In this document: positions 42,300 through 51,984 of the stretch, in pieces
Layout: each line of letters opens with the position of its first letter
Numbering within the stretch: position 1 is the first letter of the stretch
Assembly (NCBI GenBank): GCA_001644045.1
Contig: LUUF01000012.1
Location: forward strand, 41,998-105,997
From: Methylomonas methanica
Lineage (GTDB): Bacteria; Pseudomonadota; Gammaproteobacteria; Methylococcales; Methylomonadaceae
Length of the DNA: 64,000 nucleotides
Direction: 5' to 3'
Position numbers and translations under genes: made by a program
The notes under the pieces: model-generated
What the model saw: only the letters and a program-made list of their open reading frames with translations
What the model was told of the DNA's origin: nothing
Database searches by the model: none

Positions 42300-45068
42300 T
42301 TAAACGATTAGTTTCAAGCCCGGCGGTAACGCTTCACCGAAGACTTGTTTTTCCTGTTGTTCATCGAGTTGTTTGAATTCGGCGGCCATGTCTATCCAGG
42401 AAGCTGGAGATTTAGCCTGTTTAAGTTTGTCGATCACCTGCTCCCGCAAGCTATCGTCGATATCCCGGGCTCGGTCGTCGCAACGCCTGGCCAATAAAGT
42501 GGCGGCGAAGCCGGCTTGAGTTTGTTTTTTCCAGTCAGCTTTAAGTAACTGTTGCAGCCATATCTCGGCCATCGTCGGCGGAATTACCTGATGATTGTTG
42601 CCGTGGAATAAAATCCGCCCGCCGATACGTCCAACCGCCCACCAACTTTGCTCGGGCTCTCCGGCTTTTTCCAGACGCTTCAACAACCATTCGCCCAGTT
42701 GAATTTTATCGGTAATCGTCAATCTCTCCAGCGCCGCCGCCAGCCGCACCATATCTTCGTAACCTCGTGTCGCCAGTTGCTTCGCTACGCCGGGCTGGCG
42801 TGCGGCAGCCGGATTGATGTATTTGGCGATGTCGTTAAAGATGCGTTGCTGGGCATCTGCGCTTAAGCCGCCGGCAACGCGACGCCATAAGGTCCACCAT
42901 TCGGCCCAATTCTGTTTTTCGTTAACGAATTGTAAACCTTCCGCATATAACTTCCAGAGCTGCTCTACCCTCCAATCGTCGAGCGGGTAGCCAAAGCCGG
43001 GCCGCAGACAAAAGCCGGCCAAACTTAACCAGAGGCGTTCGTGCTGTTCGCTACGCCGCCGGTATTTACTGCCCTCCAATAGGGCCGCAAACAACTCGCG
43101 CAGCAACGGGGTCTGCCAGTCGCCGCGCGGTGCGGCAAGAGTTCTTTCCAGGTCGGCGCGCAAGGTTTTTACCGCCTGCGGATCGACTTGTTTGGATTTA
43201 GCTCCGAAGACGGCCTGAATTTTTTCCAGCGCTTGCGGCAATTGACCCGGTAATTCTGCATTTATGGCTGTTTGCGCTTTTTTCCGAATTTGAAACTCTA
43301 CGTCCCAACGCTGGGTAGAATCTGCCACCGCCACGCACTGCAATTGCAATGTGCCCACTTCTGTATAAGTTGCCAGCAATTGCACCGCCACTTCGACTTT
43401 CTGCTGGCCTTCGAATGCCACTACCAGCGGCGGCAGGCTGTGAAAACGTTCGTTATCGAATTCGACAATGTCGCCTGGCTGGTAAGCACCATCCCCGCTG
43501 CTGGATAACAAATGAAAACGTACCGGTTGTCCCACTCTAAGAGCAAACTGCCGATCGCTCAACAGAATCTCATGACCTTCCTCGCTACCTTTCGGCAGGA
43601 TACAAACGCCGCGGCCGGCTTGCTTACCGTCACCACTTTTGACCATGGCATCGACAAGCAAAAAATAACTGCGCGCCGCGCCGCCACCGATTTTCAATTT
43701 CTTGTCGCGACGGGCGACGGCATAACTTACCGCGCCGTAAGCCACCGCCAATTCCGGATGGCTATTGTCCAGCAATAACGGCGGTTGCCCGCCGCGCCAA
43801 CTGGCTAATAAAAAGATTAAGCGTTGCACCATGGCCGGACTGCGAAACACGCCGCCGTTCAGTAATAATGCGTCGGGGACTATTTGATGCTCTGTGCCCG
43901 TTCCACTCAACGCCGTTTGCGCAGCCTGCGCATGCAACTGCAAAAAGGCGGCAATATGCTTACTGATAGCCGGCTCCGCCGCGTAGGGCAAGCCAAACTC
44001 CACCACACCGCTACGCTTCCTATCCGGCAGGTCTTGCAAGCCGGACATGGGTAAAAAGCCATCCAAGGCAATTTGCTTAACTTCCTCTCTGCTTAGCGAG
44101 GTGCTTTTAGTGCCGCCGATCAACCTGGAACCTCCACCCAACAAGGTCACGGCAACTTGCTCGGGCGCATCGTCAGCTAATAGCTGTTCCTTGGCGATCC
44201 GACATTGCTCCAGCAATTGCGACAAATCGGCGGTAGAGAGTTTTTTATCGCCGGCTCGCAAGCGGCTTTCCGCTAAATGCGCCAGAGCCAGATCGATATT
44301 ATCTCCCCCCAACATCAGGTGGTCGCCAACACCTATGCGCGTCAGCTTAGGTTCCTCCGCCCCCTGCTCAATCTTGATCAAGGTCAAATCGGTAGTACCG
44401 CCGCCGACATCGCAAACCAGCAATAGTCGGCTACCGGCCAAACTGGATTTGATGCTACCGGCATGCCGGCGCAGCCAGTCATAACAGACTGCTTGCGGCT
44501 CTTCCAGCAACCTGACACCGCTCAAGCCGGCGTTCTTTGCCGCTTCCAGCGTCAAAGATCGCGCCGACTCGTCGAAGGAGGCAGGCACCGTAACCACCAC
44601 TTCCTGGCGGGCAAGCGGTGCGGAGGGAAAACGATGCTCCCAAACCGCACAGACATGGCGTAGATAACTAGCGCTGGCTTCAAGCGGAGAAACTTTAAAT
44701 ATCGATTCGTCGCTGCCCCACGGCAAAATAGCCGCGCCGTGATCGACGGCGGTGTGCGACAACCAGCTCTTGGCGCTGGTAACCAAACGGCCTTGCGACT
44801 TGGAACCCAACAAGCGCGCCGCTTCACCGAGCACGACACCATTTTCCTGGATCAAAAATCCGGCCTCGTCAGTTATTTCTCCCGGCGCGGGGTGGTAACG
44901 CACCGACGGTAATAGTGGCTTGGCATCCACCTCCCCCGGAGCGATCAGCTGAAGAATTTCGAACAGGTGAATGGCTTTCGCCGGGTCGTTGACGTCGGAG
45001 TACGCGACAACAGTGTGAGTGGTGCCCAGATCGATTCCGACCAAGTAAGTAGCAGCGTTGTTTTTCAA
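42300..45068 (-). CDS. Divergent Hsp70-family protein (922 residues)
   Basis: The protein has a full Hsp70/actin-fold ATPase N-terminal domain: phosphate-1 motif YLVGIDLGTTHTVVAYSD, VVVTVPASFDESARSLTLEA, phosphate-2 VCDVGGGTTDLTLIKIEQG, and an adenosine-type LLNGGVFRSPAMVQRL. The substrate-binding region after about residue 530 does not look like DnaK and is followed by a ~330-residue helical C-terminal extension resembling DUF3731. It is much longer than DnaK (about 640). It is a single gene, not next to grpE or dnaJ. Role unknown; a chaperone function is the default guess. Confidence 0.85.
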   Translation of the reverse strand: MKNNAATYLVGIDLGTTHTVVAYSDVNDPAKAIHLFEILQLIAPGEVDAKPLLPSVRYHPAPGEITDEAGFLIQENGVVLGEAARLLGSKSQGRLVTSAKSWLSHTAVDHGAAILPWGSDESIFKVSPLEASASYLRHVCAVWEHRFPSAPLARQEVVVTVPASFDESARSLTLEAAKNAGLSGVRLLEEPQAVCYDWLRRHAGSIKSSLAGSRLLLVCDVGGGTTDLTLIKIEQGAEEPKLTRIGVGDHLMLGGDNIDLALAHLAESRLRAGDKKLSTADLSQLLEQCRIAKEQLLADDAPEQVAVTLLGGGSRLIGGTKSTSLSREEVKQIALDGFLPMSGLQDLPDRKRSGVVEFGLPYAAEPAISKHIAAFLQLHAQAAQTALSGTGTEHQIVPDALLLNGGVFRSPAMVQRLIFLLASWRGGQPPLLLDNSHPELAVAYGAVSYAVARRDKKLKIGGGAARSYFLLVDAMVKSGDGKQAGRGVCILPKGSEEGHEILLSDRQFALRVGQPVRFHLLSSSGDGAYQPGDIVEFDNERFHSLPPLVVAFEGQQKVEVAVQLLATYTEVGTLQLQCVAVADSTQRWDVEFQIRKKAQTAINAELPGQLPQALEKIQAVFGAKSKQVDPQAVKTLRADLERTLAAPRGDWQTPLLRELFAALLEGSKYRRRSEQHERLWLSLAGFCLRPGFGYPLDDWRVEQLWKLYAEGLQFVNEKQNWAEWWTLWRRVAGGLSADAQQRIFNDIAKYINPAAARQPGVAKQLATRGYEDMVRLAAALERLTITDKIQLGEWLLKRLEKAGEPEQSWWAVGRIGGRILFHGNNHQVIPPTMAEIWLQQLLKADWKKQTQAGFAATLLARRCDDRARDIDDSLREQVIDKLKQAKSPASWIDMAAEFKQLDEQQEKQVFGEALPPGLKLIV

Positions 45069-45436
45069 AGGTACTTAATTTATTTGTTCTAATTATGTTG
45101 TGCCGTCTGCCCACTTATCGAGGCAAACCGCGAATTGGCTATTTTAATCGGCTTTCTGCTCGGACACTCTCGTTTTTCACGATAGGGTCTTAATCAAACA
45201 ATTGCCGCCAATTGAAATTAAATGTCCGCAAAGAAAAAATCTTTCGATGAGTTTCGAATAAAATGCTTGCGTGGCTAATCTGCACAATGCTATTTTTTGC
45301 CTACGGCAATCATCAGTTTATTGCAATTACTGAATGGGCTGGACTAAAACGAGAGACAGGCACGACATACTGTTCGAATCTAGATCGAGAGCAATCAAAC
45401 CAAAGCGATTATCAACCAATTAAGCGAGTTAAATTC
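45069..45436. other. 368-base interval between divergent genes
   Basis: It lies between the Hsp70-like gene (minus) and the matrixin-like gene (plus). The best plus-strand promoter candidate, TTGCAA with an 18-base spacer and TAAAAC, matches only partly and is not called. The frame of the matrixin continues upstream, but this stretch lacks a signal peptide and is unlikely to be translated. I see no RNA gene or repeat here. Confidence 0.5.
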
Positions 45437-46363
45437 ATGTTTATTAAACCATCCGCATTAGCCGGCGTCGTATTGCTGGCCGCCAGCCAATCAGCCGACG
45501 CTGTCGTCATCAACTTTGACTATACCTACGATGGGGGCTTTTTCTCCGGTGGCAATGCAAGTAGACGAAACATCCTGGATGCCGCTGGCGGCTTCTTGGG
45601 AAGCATTTTGACCGACAGTTTGACAGCGATTACATCCGGCGGAGGCAATAGTTTCAATGCGGTATTTCAGCGTCCGGACACCGGCGCGACCACCACTTTA
45701 AGCAACTTCAACGTGGCAGCCAATGCCCTTACCGTGTTTGTCGGCGGCCAATCTATGAGTCCAGGCAGCTTGGGTTATGGCGGGTATGGCGGGTATGGCA
45801 TCAGCGGAACCCAAGATTTTTTGAACAATGCGGCACGGCGCGGGCAATCCAATCCCACCTCGGGCCCCTCGGCTACCGATTTTGCACCGTGGGGCGGCCA
45901 ATTGATCTTTAGCAGCTCGGCAGACTGGTACTTCGACACCGATCTAACCACTACCGAGGCTTTTAGCGGCAACGATTTTTATTCGGTGGCGCTGCACGAG
46001 CTAGGCCATTTGTTGGGCTTAGGTAGTTCGGACTCTTGGATGAATAAGGCATCCGGCACTAGCTTTACCGGCACCAATGCCGTAGCCGCTTATGGCGGCA
46101 ATGTACCGCTGGAAGGCGATAAGGTTCATTGGTTTGACGGTACTAAAAGCACAGTAAACGGCGTTGAGCAAGAAAGTGCAATGGACCCGACTATACACGT
46201 CGGCACGCGCAAAGTGTTTACACAACTCGATCTTGCGGCGTTGAAAGACGTGGGTTGGCAAGTCTCGGTAACCGCTGTACCGGTTCCTTCGGCTGTCTGG
46301 TTATTCGGTTCCGCTTTACTAGGCTTTATAGTAAGCAAACGTAAGCAAAATTCTAGTTTCTAA
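45437..46363 (+). CDS. Secreted matrixin-like zinc metalloprotease with PEP-CTERM-like anchor
   Basis: The 308-residue protein has a signal peptide (MFIKPSALAGVVLLAASQSADA), a Gly/Tyr-rich YGGYGG patch encoded by a short tandem repeat near 45774, the zinc motif HELGHLLGLG at residues 187-196, and a VPVPSAVWLFGSALLGFIVS tail with basic residues, a PEP-CTERM-like sorting signal. The usual third histidine of HExxHxxGxxH is replaced by Ser197, with Asp199 nearby. The ATG at 45437 is chosen for the signal peptide. Confidence 0.8.
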   Translation: MFIKPSALAGVVLLAASQSADAVVINFDYTYDGGFFSGGNASRRNILDAAGGFLGSILTDSLTAITSGGGNSFNAVFQRPDTGATTTLSNFNVAANALTVFVGGQSMSPGSLGYGGYGGYGISGTQDFLNNAARRGQSNPTSGPSATDFAPWGGQLIFSSSADWYFDTDLTTTEAFSGNDFYSVALHELGHLLGLGSSDSWMNKASGTSFTGTNAVAAYGGNVPLEGDKVHWFDGTKSTVNGVEQESAMDPTIHVGTRKVFTQLDLAALKDVGWQVSVTAVPVPSAVWLFGSALLGFIVSKRKQNSSF

Positions 46364-46374
46364 AAATGCATCAG

Positions 46375-46423
46375 TATCGCGCCGGCCGGACACGCCAAAA
46401 TGGCTTATAAAGCCGGCGCGATA
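46375..46423. terminator. Inverted repeat between convergent genes (bidirectional terminator candidate)
   Basis: The arms TATCGCGCCGGC and GCCGGCGCGATA form a perfect 12-bp inverted repeat with a 25-base loop, between the ends of the matrixin-like gene and pcm. No strong T-run follows directly on either strand. The loop itself contains GCC/GGC pairs. It is a plausible bidirectional terminator. Confidence 0.55.
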
Positions 46424-46436
46424 AAACCACTAAAAT

Positions 46437-47099
46437 CTATTGGCTGACACCAGATAAAAACGGCACAAAACTGACCCGCTCTATCACTTCATCTTCAAAG
46501 CCATGCTCGGTACGGGTTATCCGATGCAATTCCTGCATACCTTCCAGACCGACCGGAATGACCATAACGCCCCCTATGGCCATTTGCTCAAGCAATGCTT
46601 CCGGAATTTCCGCCGGAGCGGCAGCGGCCAAAATACCGTCGTATGGCGCATGTTCCGGCCAGCCCCAACCGCCATCGCTATGCTTAAAACCGACGGTTTT
46701 GATATTCAACTCCCACAGCGTATCTCTAGCCTTTTTCATCAACGGCGCGATCCGTTCCACCGAATAGAGCTGATCCACCAGTTTGGCTAGTATTGCGGTT
46801 TGATAGCCGCAACCCGTACCGATTTCCAGCACCTTGTGCAGCGGGCCTTTTTCCAAAAGCAATTCCGTCATTTTGGCGACAATATACGGCTGAGATATAG
46901 TTTGATTGTGCCCGATAGGCAACGCCGTATCTTCGTAAGCCCGACTTTCCAGTGCTTCGTCGACAAAAATATGTCGCGGCGTATCAGCCATTGCCGCCAA
47001 TACCTTGCTGTTGTATATGCCTTGTTCACGCAGCCGAGAAATCATCCGTTCTCTGGTCCGCCGCGAAGTCATGCCTATACCCTGGATACGCCGACTCAT
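46437..47099 (-). CDS. pcm: Protein-L-isoaspartate O-methyltransferase
   Basis: Pcm repairs isoaspartyl damage by methylating it with SAM. The 220-residue product has [39 protein letters not shown], and the SAM-binding [19 protein letters not shown]. The start at 47099 overlaps the surE stop (ATGA), the usual surE-pcm arrangement. The longer open frame upstream would lie in surE and is rejected. Confidence 0.96.
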   Translation of the reverse strand: MSRRIQGIGMTSRRTRERMISRLREQGIYNSKVLAAMADTPRHIFVDEALESRAYEDTALPIGHNQTISQPYIVAKMTELLLEKGPLHKVLEIGTGCGYQTAILAKLVDQLYSVERIAPLMKKARDTLWELNIKTVGFKHSDGGWGWPEHAPYDGILAAAAPAEIPEALLEQMAIGGVMVIPVGLEGMQELHRITRTEHGFEDEVIERVSFVPFLSGVSQ

Positions 47100-47851
47100 A
47101 CCGATGCCTCCAGCGCCAGCCAATCCCGCAATCCTTCCAAGCGCTCGTAACGCGTCAAATCCAGTTGTAACGGCGTGACCGACACGTAGCCGTTTCTTAT
47201 TGCATCGAAATCGGTACCCGGCCCGGCGTCCTGTTCGCTACCGGGTGGCCCTACCCAGTAAATGACGTGGCCACGCGGATCCTGAGAACGTATCACCGCT
47301 TCCGCTTTGTGCCGTTGCCCGAGGCGGGTAGATTGATAGCCTTTTAATTCGGCAATCGGTAAATCCGGTACATTCACGTTTAACAGAGTATCTTCCGGTA
47401 ATGGATGAGCCAGGATTTTTTGCATTAATGTTACGGCTACATGCGCCGCCGTATCGAAATGCTTGGGATCGCTGGACGCCAAAGATATGGCGACCGCCGG
47501 CAATCCCAGAAAACGCCCTTCGGTAGCCGCCGCCACCGTACCCGAATAAAGCACATCGTCGCCGAGATTGGCTCCATGATTGATCCCGGCAAATACCATA
47601 TCGGGTTCGTGCGCCAATAAACCGGTAATAGCCAGATGAACGCAATCTGTAGGCGTACCGTCCACTCTAACAAAGCCGTTATCACATTGCGTGGCCCGCA
47701 AAGGCATGTCCAAAGTTAGAGAGTTGCTTGCGGCACTCCGGTTTTTATCCGGCGCCACTACCGACACATCGGCATACAGACGCAAAGCCTCAGCCAGCGT
47801 ATTGATGCCTTGAGCTAAATAACCGTCGTCGTTGCTGATAAGTATGTGCAT
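47096..47851 (-). CDS. surE: 5'/3'-nucleotidase SurE
   Basis: SurE is a metal-dependent nucleotidase of stress survival, usually beside pcm. The 251-residue product starts [20 protein letters not shown], containing the DD metal site, then [18 protein letters not shown] and [20 protein letters not shown]. The ATG at 47851 gives the family start; a longer frame of 13 codons is rejected. It overlaps pcm by 4 bases. Confidence 0.97.
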   Translation of the reverse strand: MHILISNDDGYLAQGINTLAEALRLYADVSVVAPDKNRSAASNSLTLDMPLRATQCDNGFVRVDGTPTDCVHLAITGLLAHEPDMVFAGINHGANLGDDVLYSGTVAAATEGRFLGLPAVAISLASSDPKHFDTAAHVAVTLMQKILAHPLPEDTLLNVNVPDLPIAELKGYQSTRLGQRHKAEAVIRSQDPRGHVIYWVGPPGSEQDAGPGTDFDAIRNGYVSVTPLQLDLTRYERLEGLRDWLALEASV

Positions 47852-47915
47852 ACTGCTGTGAAACGCTTTAAAATTCCCGCATAGTAGCAAAAAAACCGCA
47901 AAACCAGCAGCTTAC

Positions 47916-48482
47916 GTGACAAAAAAAAACACTTCCCCGGACGACGTACTCTTGTTTCGAAACACGATCGGCAAAGTCAAATCCATAGACACCAATACGG
48001 TGATTCTTAAGCCCGATAAAAAGCCACGGCCATTACCCTTATTTAAACCGCTGGAGCAAGTTGACCCTTTGCAAAAGGATGTTGAGGGTAGCTTGGAAAC
48101 ACTGTTTCAAGAAGACAAGATCGCCTTTCTGGTACCGGGTATGCAGAAGAACGTACTCAGAAAGCTACGCAAAGGCTATTACGGCTTGGATGCCGATATA
48201 GATCTGCACGGTTTAAGCAGCCGCGATGCGCAACAGCAACTATTGCGTTTTTTACACTATTGCGTTGAGGACGGCTATCGTTGCGTACAAATTATTCACG
48301 GTAAGGGTTACAACTCTCCCGATAATCAGCCAATCTTGAAAAACGATATCAATCTCTGGCTACGCCAACATAAAGACGTTCTAGCGTTTTGTTCAGCGCC
48401 GCCCAAGGCTGGCGGCACCGGCGCCTTATTCGTACTGTTACGCTTGTCGGAAAAATTTGTTACATCCGAAGATGAGATTTAA
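47916..48482 (+). CDS. Smr-domain protein
   Basis: The 188-residue protein has a Smr domain in its C-terminal half, with the signatures DIDLHGLSSRDAQQQL and VQIIHGKGYNS, and GGTGALFVLLR. Smr proteins are endonuclease-like and include the E. coli SmrA/SmrB ribosome-rescue type. The N-terminal ~80 residues are charged and not recognised. The start is GTG. It is divergent from surE with a 64-base gap. Confidence 0.88.
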   Translation: MTKKNTSPDDVLLFRNTIGKVKSIDTNTVILKPDKKPRPLPLFKPLEQVDPLQKDVEGSLETLFQEDKIAFLVPGMQKNVLRKLRKGYYGLDADIDLHGLSSRDAQQQLLRFLHYCVEDGYRCVQIIHGKGYNSPDNQPILKNDINLWLRQHKDVLAFCSAPPKAGGTGALFVLLRLSEKFVTSEDEI

Positions 48483-48760
48483 ACAAATCAAGGCTGGCAC
48501 ACCCTTTCAGCTAAGCACATTCGATTATCGCTAATTAGCGCTTAAAACTGAGGAGGGCAACCTGTTTTCCGCTAATATTTCGTTTCGCCTTGACTTGCAC
48601 AGTTTGTTGCTCTAGTTTTTCAAGTATTGCTCATCCCTTTCTTGACAAGAAAAACAAAAATTAACGTCATGACAACAATTCAACTTCAGCGAGTTCACCA
48701 AATCCCGAAGGGCAAAAGGCGTTGCAACACAATACAAGGCCAGAAAGGAGATAGTCAGCG

Positions 48761-49807
48761 ATGAGTCTTAACGTTGGGATAGTCGGCTTAGGCAGAATTG
48801 GCCGCGGGGTGTTAAGAGGAAATTTCGCGCAAACAAAAGGTGGCAGATTCGATATACGCGTGGTATGCGACGTAATGGCTATCGATCACGTTGCCTATCT
48901 ATTGGCAAACGATAGCACGTACGGCCGCCCCCCATTCCATGTGGATTGTGACGGGGACGACCTGATCATAGACGGTAAAAGGGTTCACTATCAAAGAGTG
49001 GACCGGCGGCGTAGCTCCCCTGATGATGACAGCTTTGGCATATTGCGCCAGTTTAATCTTGATGTCTTATTTGACGCCACCGGCACTGCCACCATCCACG
49101 ACTTCCGCTCCTTGATAACTCAGAATGTCGCTAAAAAAGTACTCTGCACCTGGAATGTAAGCGGATGCGATATTAGCCTGGTATTCGGCGTAAATAATTC
49201 CGCGTACGACCCGATACGCCACGACGTAATCTCGGCCAGCACTTGCACCGGCAATGCACTGGTACCTGTCTGTCATGTGCTGGATAAGCATATTGGTATC
49301 GATTACGCCCGGGCTATCACCATCCATCCGCAACTTTCAGATCAACGTGTATTAGATGGCTACCACGCATCATCTCAACTTGGCAGGGGGTGCGCGTCTT
49401 CAATTATCCCAACCAGCACGAATGTCGGCAAATCCACAACATTGGTTTTACCGAGGCTACAAGGGAAACTAGAAGCAATGTCTTACAGAGTGCCAACCGC
49501 GATTGTTTCCGTCATTGATTTGACGGCCACTCTCTCGCGAAAGACATCGCTGGAAGAATGCGTGGAACTGTTTGAAGATTACGCGAATAAACAATTAGCC
49601 GGTATTATTCATTGTGACTACGGCGCATGGGGTCACCAGAAAGCCAGCATCGATTATATGGAAACTGAATATTCTTCAATCTTATTGATGCATCATCTCT
49701 CTGTCAGCCAAGGTCACCAGCTCGGTTTATCTTTGATGCATGACAACGAGCATGCCTATTGCTGCCGCGTGCTGGATGTATTGGGTGTTATACAAACCAA
49801 GCGCTAG
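48761..49807 (+). CDS. Divergent glyceraldehyde-3-phosphate dehydrogenase-family protein
   Basis: The 348-residue protein has the NAD-binding GIVGLGRIGRGVLRG and a catalytic-type cysteine in SASTCTGNALVPV (Cys162), with His189 in TIHPQ 27 residues later, the GAPDH spacing. The usual SNASCTTNCLAP is changed and other conserved segments differ, so it is well apart from housekeeping Gap. A strong AAGGAGA site precedes the ATG. Activity may be Epd-like or on another phospho-aldehyde. The upstream 278-base gap holds no gene. Confidence 0.82.
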   Translation: MSLNVGIVGLGRIGRGVLRGNFAQTKGGRFDIRVVCDVMAIDHVAYLLANDSTYGRPPFHVDCDGDDLIIDGKRVHYQRVDRRRSSPDDDSFGILRQFNLDVLFDATGTATIHDFRSLITQNVAKKVLCTWNVSGCDISLVFGVNNSAYDPIRHDVISASTCTGNALVPVCHVLDKHIGIDYARAITIHPQLSDQRVLDGYHASSQLGRGCASSIIPTSTNVGKSTTLVLPRLQGKLEAMSYRVPTAIVSVIDLTATLSRKTSLEECVELFEDYANKQLAGIIHCDYGAWGHQKASIDYMETEYSSILLMHHLSVSQGHQLGLSLMHDNEHAYCCRVLDVLGVIQTKR

Positions 49808-49842
49808 CGAATTTGCAACATTTTGATTACAACCCAATCGAG

Positions 49843-50358
49843 ATGAAGCAAATAGCAAGCTTCCCAGCGGAAGCACTGCCTGATGCAAAGATATTAATTC
49901 TGGGCAGCATTCCAGGCAAAGCTTCACTATCCGCGCACCAATATTATGCGCATCCGCGCAATCATTTTTGGCCTATCATGAGCGAGCTTCTGGCAATCGA
50001 CCCTACCAGCCCATACTCAGCGAAAATCCTATCGCTAAAACTTGCCGGCATCGCACTATGGGATGTAGTCAAATCTTGTCATAGGCACAATAGCAGTCTA
50101 GATATAGACATAGACCGAAACAGCATTGTCGCAAACGATTTTGCCGGCTTTTTCCTATCCCATCCAAACATCACACATCTGTTTTTTAATGGCTTAACAG
50201 CGGAAAAAACATTCGAAAAATATGTTAAACCCGACATTTTCGCCGGCAAATTAATATATCGTCGATTGCCTTCTACAAGTCCGGCGCATGCTGCAATGAC
50301 ATTTCAGCAAAAATTGGAAAGCTGGCGCATATTGATGCAGTCATTAGCTAAAGAGTGA
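49843..50358 (+). CDS. DNA-deoxyinosine/uracil glycosylase-like protein (UDG superfamily)
   Basis: The 171-residue protein starts MKQIASFPAEAL and has the UDG-superfamily motifs ILILGSIPGKASLSAHQYY and HPRNHFWPIMSELL, as in the hypoxanthine-DNA glycosylase family, plus a distal HLFFNGLTAEKTF and LPSTSPAHA. It would excise deaminated bases in DNA repair. The ATG at 49843 is preferred over an upstream in-frame start that overlaps the GAPDH-like gene. Confidence 0.85.
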   Translation: MKQIASFPAEALPDAKILILGSIPGKASLSAHQYYAHPRNHFWPIMSELLAIDPTSPYSAKILSLKLAGIALWDVVKSCHRHNSSLDIDIDRNSIVANDFAGFFLSHPNITHLFFNGLTAEKTFEKYVKPDIFAGKLIYRRLPSTSPAHAAMTFQQKLESWRILMQSLAKE

Positions 50359-50475
50359 GTATATTTCCAGTGCGCAGCAAAACGCTGAATTACCGGAAAT
50401 AAACTATCAGAACATCAATTAACGCTGAAAGAAAACAAACAGCGCAAATTAAGCAACAGACAAAATCAAGAGGGC

Positions 50476-50518
50476 GAAAATAGAAACGGCAGAGTAGCCG
50501 ATTAGCTGAACTCTGCCG
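50476..50518 (-). terminator. Rho-independent terminator of the S10-spc-alpha cluster
   Basis: A perfect 9-bp stem (CGGCAGAGT/ACTCTGCCG, 50487-50518) with a 14-base loop is followed on the minus strand by TTTCTATTTTC. It lies about 34 bases after rplQ. Confidence 0.85.
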
Positions 50519-50551
50519 CCTAAAACTGATAGGTTGAAAACCTAATGAAGC

Positions 50552-50932
50552 TTATTCTTCGGATTGTATTGGTTCCGGTCTATCAACCAGCTCGACATAC
50601 GCCATAGGCGCGTCATCACCAGCTCTGAACCCGCATTTGATAATCCTCAAATACCCACCGTTTCTGGATTGGTATCTTGGACCAAGCTCGTTAAATAATT
50701 TAGTCACAACATCTCTATCACGCAACTTAGAAAAAGCCTGGCGGCGTTTTGCAACCGAATCGATTTTAGATAGCGTAATTAAAGGCTCAGCGATTACACG
50801 CAACTCTTTTGCTTTTGGCAAAGTAGTTTTGATTAACTCGTGTCTAAACAGCGAGCACGCCATGTTACTAAATAGCGCTTTTCTGTGGCTACTATTTTTA
50901 TTTAACTGTCTTCCAGATTTACGGTGTCTCAT
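50552..50932 (-). CDS. rplQ: 50S ribosomal protein L17
   Basis: L17 lies near the peptide exit tunnel. The 126-residue product starts [20 protein letters not shown] and has [20 protein letters not shown], standard for the family. Its C terminus ([10 protein letters not shown]) is a short acidic tail. It is the last gene of the cluster, directly after rpoA, and is followed by an intrinsic terminator. Confidence 0.98.
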   Translation of the reverse strand: MRHRKSGRQLNKNSSHRKALFSNMACSLFRHELIKTTLPKAKELRVIAEPLITLSKIDSVAKRRQAFSKLRDRDVVTKLFNELGPRYQSRNGGYLRIIKCGFRAGDDAPMAYVELVDRPEPIQSEE

Positions 50933-50950
50933 TTTTAAAATGCCTTATAT

Positions 50951-51961
50951 TCAAATTCCAGCTTGCGATTGGTCAGCCAGATTTTCAGGTGGCCAGTTTT
51001 CCAACCGCATACCTAATGACAGACCTTTAATTGCAAGAATATCTTTAATCTCTGTTAATGATTTCTTACCTAGATTCGGTGTTCTCAACAGCTCTACTTC
51101 AGTGCGTTGAATCAAATCACCAATATAGAAAATATTTTCTGCTTTTAGGCAGTTAGCAGAACGGACCGTTAACTCCAAATCATCTACAGGACGCAACAAC
51201 ACAGGGTCGAATGATTCCTCTTCGATGGTTACTTCTTCCTGTATCTGTTCGTTTACCTTTTCGAAATCAACGAAAACAGACAGCTGATCATGCAAAATAG
51301 ATGCAGCTAATTTAATCGCTTGTTCAGGATCAACCGTACCGTTTGTCTCCAACTCAATAACAAGTCTGTCCAGGTTAGTACGCTGTTCTACACGAGTGCT
51401 TTCCACGTGATAAGCAACTTTAACTATCGGACTAAACGCTGCATCAACCATCAGTACGCCGACAGGTGCGTCGTCATACATTTCTTTCCTAAGGCTGGCT
51501 GGAACGTATCCCCGCCCTCTTTCCACTTTGATCTTGACGTTCAGCGAGCAATCTTGATTATTGATGTTAGCAATGATCAAATCTGGGTTGACCAACTCAA
51601 CGTTATGAGGTAGATCGATGTCACGAGCAGTGACTACACCCACTCCGCTTTTTGACAAGGTGAGAGTTACTTCGTCCTTAGAATGGACAATCACTGCCAG
51701 CTTTTTTAGATTCAGAATAATGTCTATGACATCCTCCTGAACACCTTCTATAGTAGTGAATTCATGCAACACGCCTTCTATAGAGATTTCCGTAACTGCG
51801 CAACCTGGAATTGAGGAAAGCATAACTCTCCTCAAAGCATTACCCAAAGAATGGCCAAAGCCGCGTTCCAGAGGTTCGATAACGATTCTCGAGTGGTTGG
51901 CCGATTCGTTTATCACCTCGACAAGTCTAGGCTTCAGTAGGCCAACAATAGAACTCTGCAT
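50951..51961 (-). CDS. rpoA: RNA polymerase alpha subunit
   Basis: The 336-residue alpha subunit dimerises to start polymerase assembly and its C-terminal domain binds UP elements and activators. N-terminal domain: [21 protein letters not shown]-terminal domain: [20 protein letters not shown], then [16 protein letters not shown]. Length and both domains are standard. It lies between rpsD and rplQ in the alpha operon. Confidence 0.99.
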   Translation of the reverse strand: MQSSIVGLLKPRLVEVINESANHSRIVIEPLERGFGHSLGNALRRVMLSSIPGCAVTEISIEGVLHEFTTIEGVQEDVIDIILNLKKLAVIVHSKDEVTLTLSKSGVGVVTARDIDLPHNVELVNPDLIIANINNQDCSLNVKIKVERGRGYVPASLRKEMYDDAPVGVLMVDAAFSPIVKVAYHVESTRVEQRTNLDRLVIELETNGTVDPEQAIKLAASILHDQLSVFVDFEKVNEQIQEEVTIEEESFDPVLLRPVDDLELTVRSANCLKAENIFYIGDLIQRTEVELLRTPNLGKKSLTEIKDILAIKGLSLGMRLENWPPENLADQSQAGI

Positions 51962-51984
51962 AATTTAAATCCTGGACTTATTTA

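Noticed and set aside
45263..45436. N-terminal extension of the matrixin-like gene
   Set aside because: It would place a hydrophobic stretch before the real signal peptide and has no clear ribosome-binding site.
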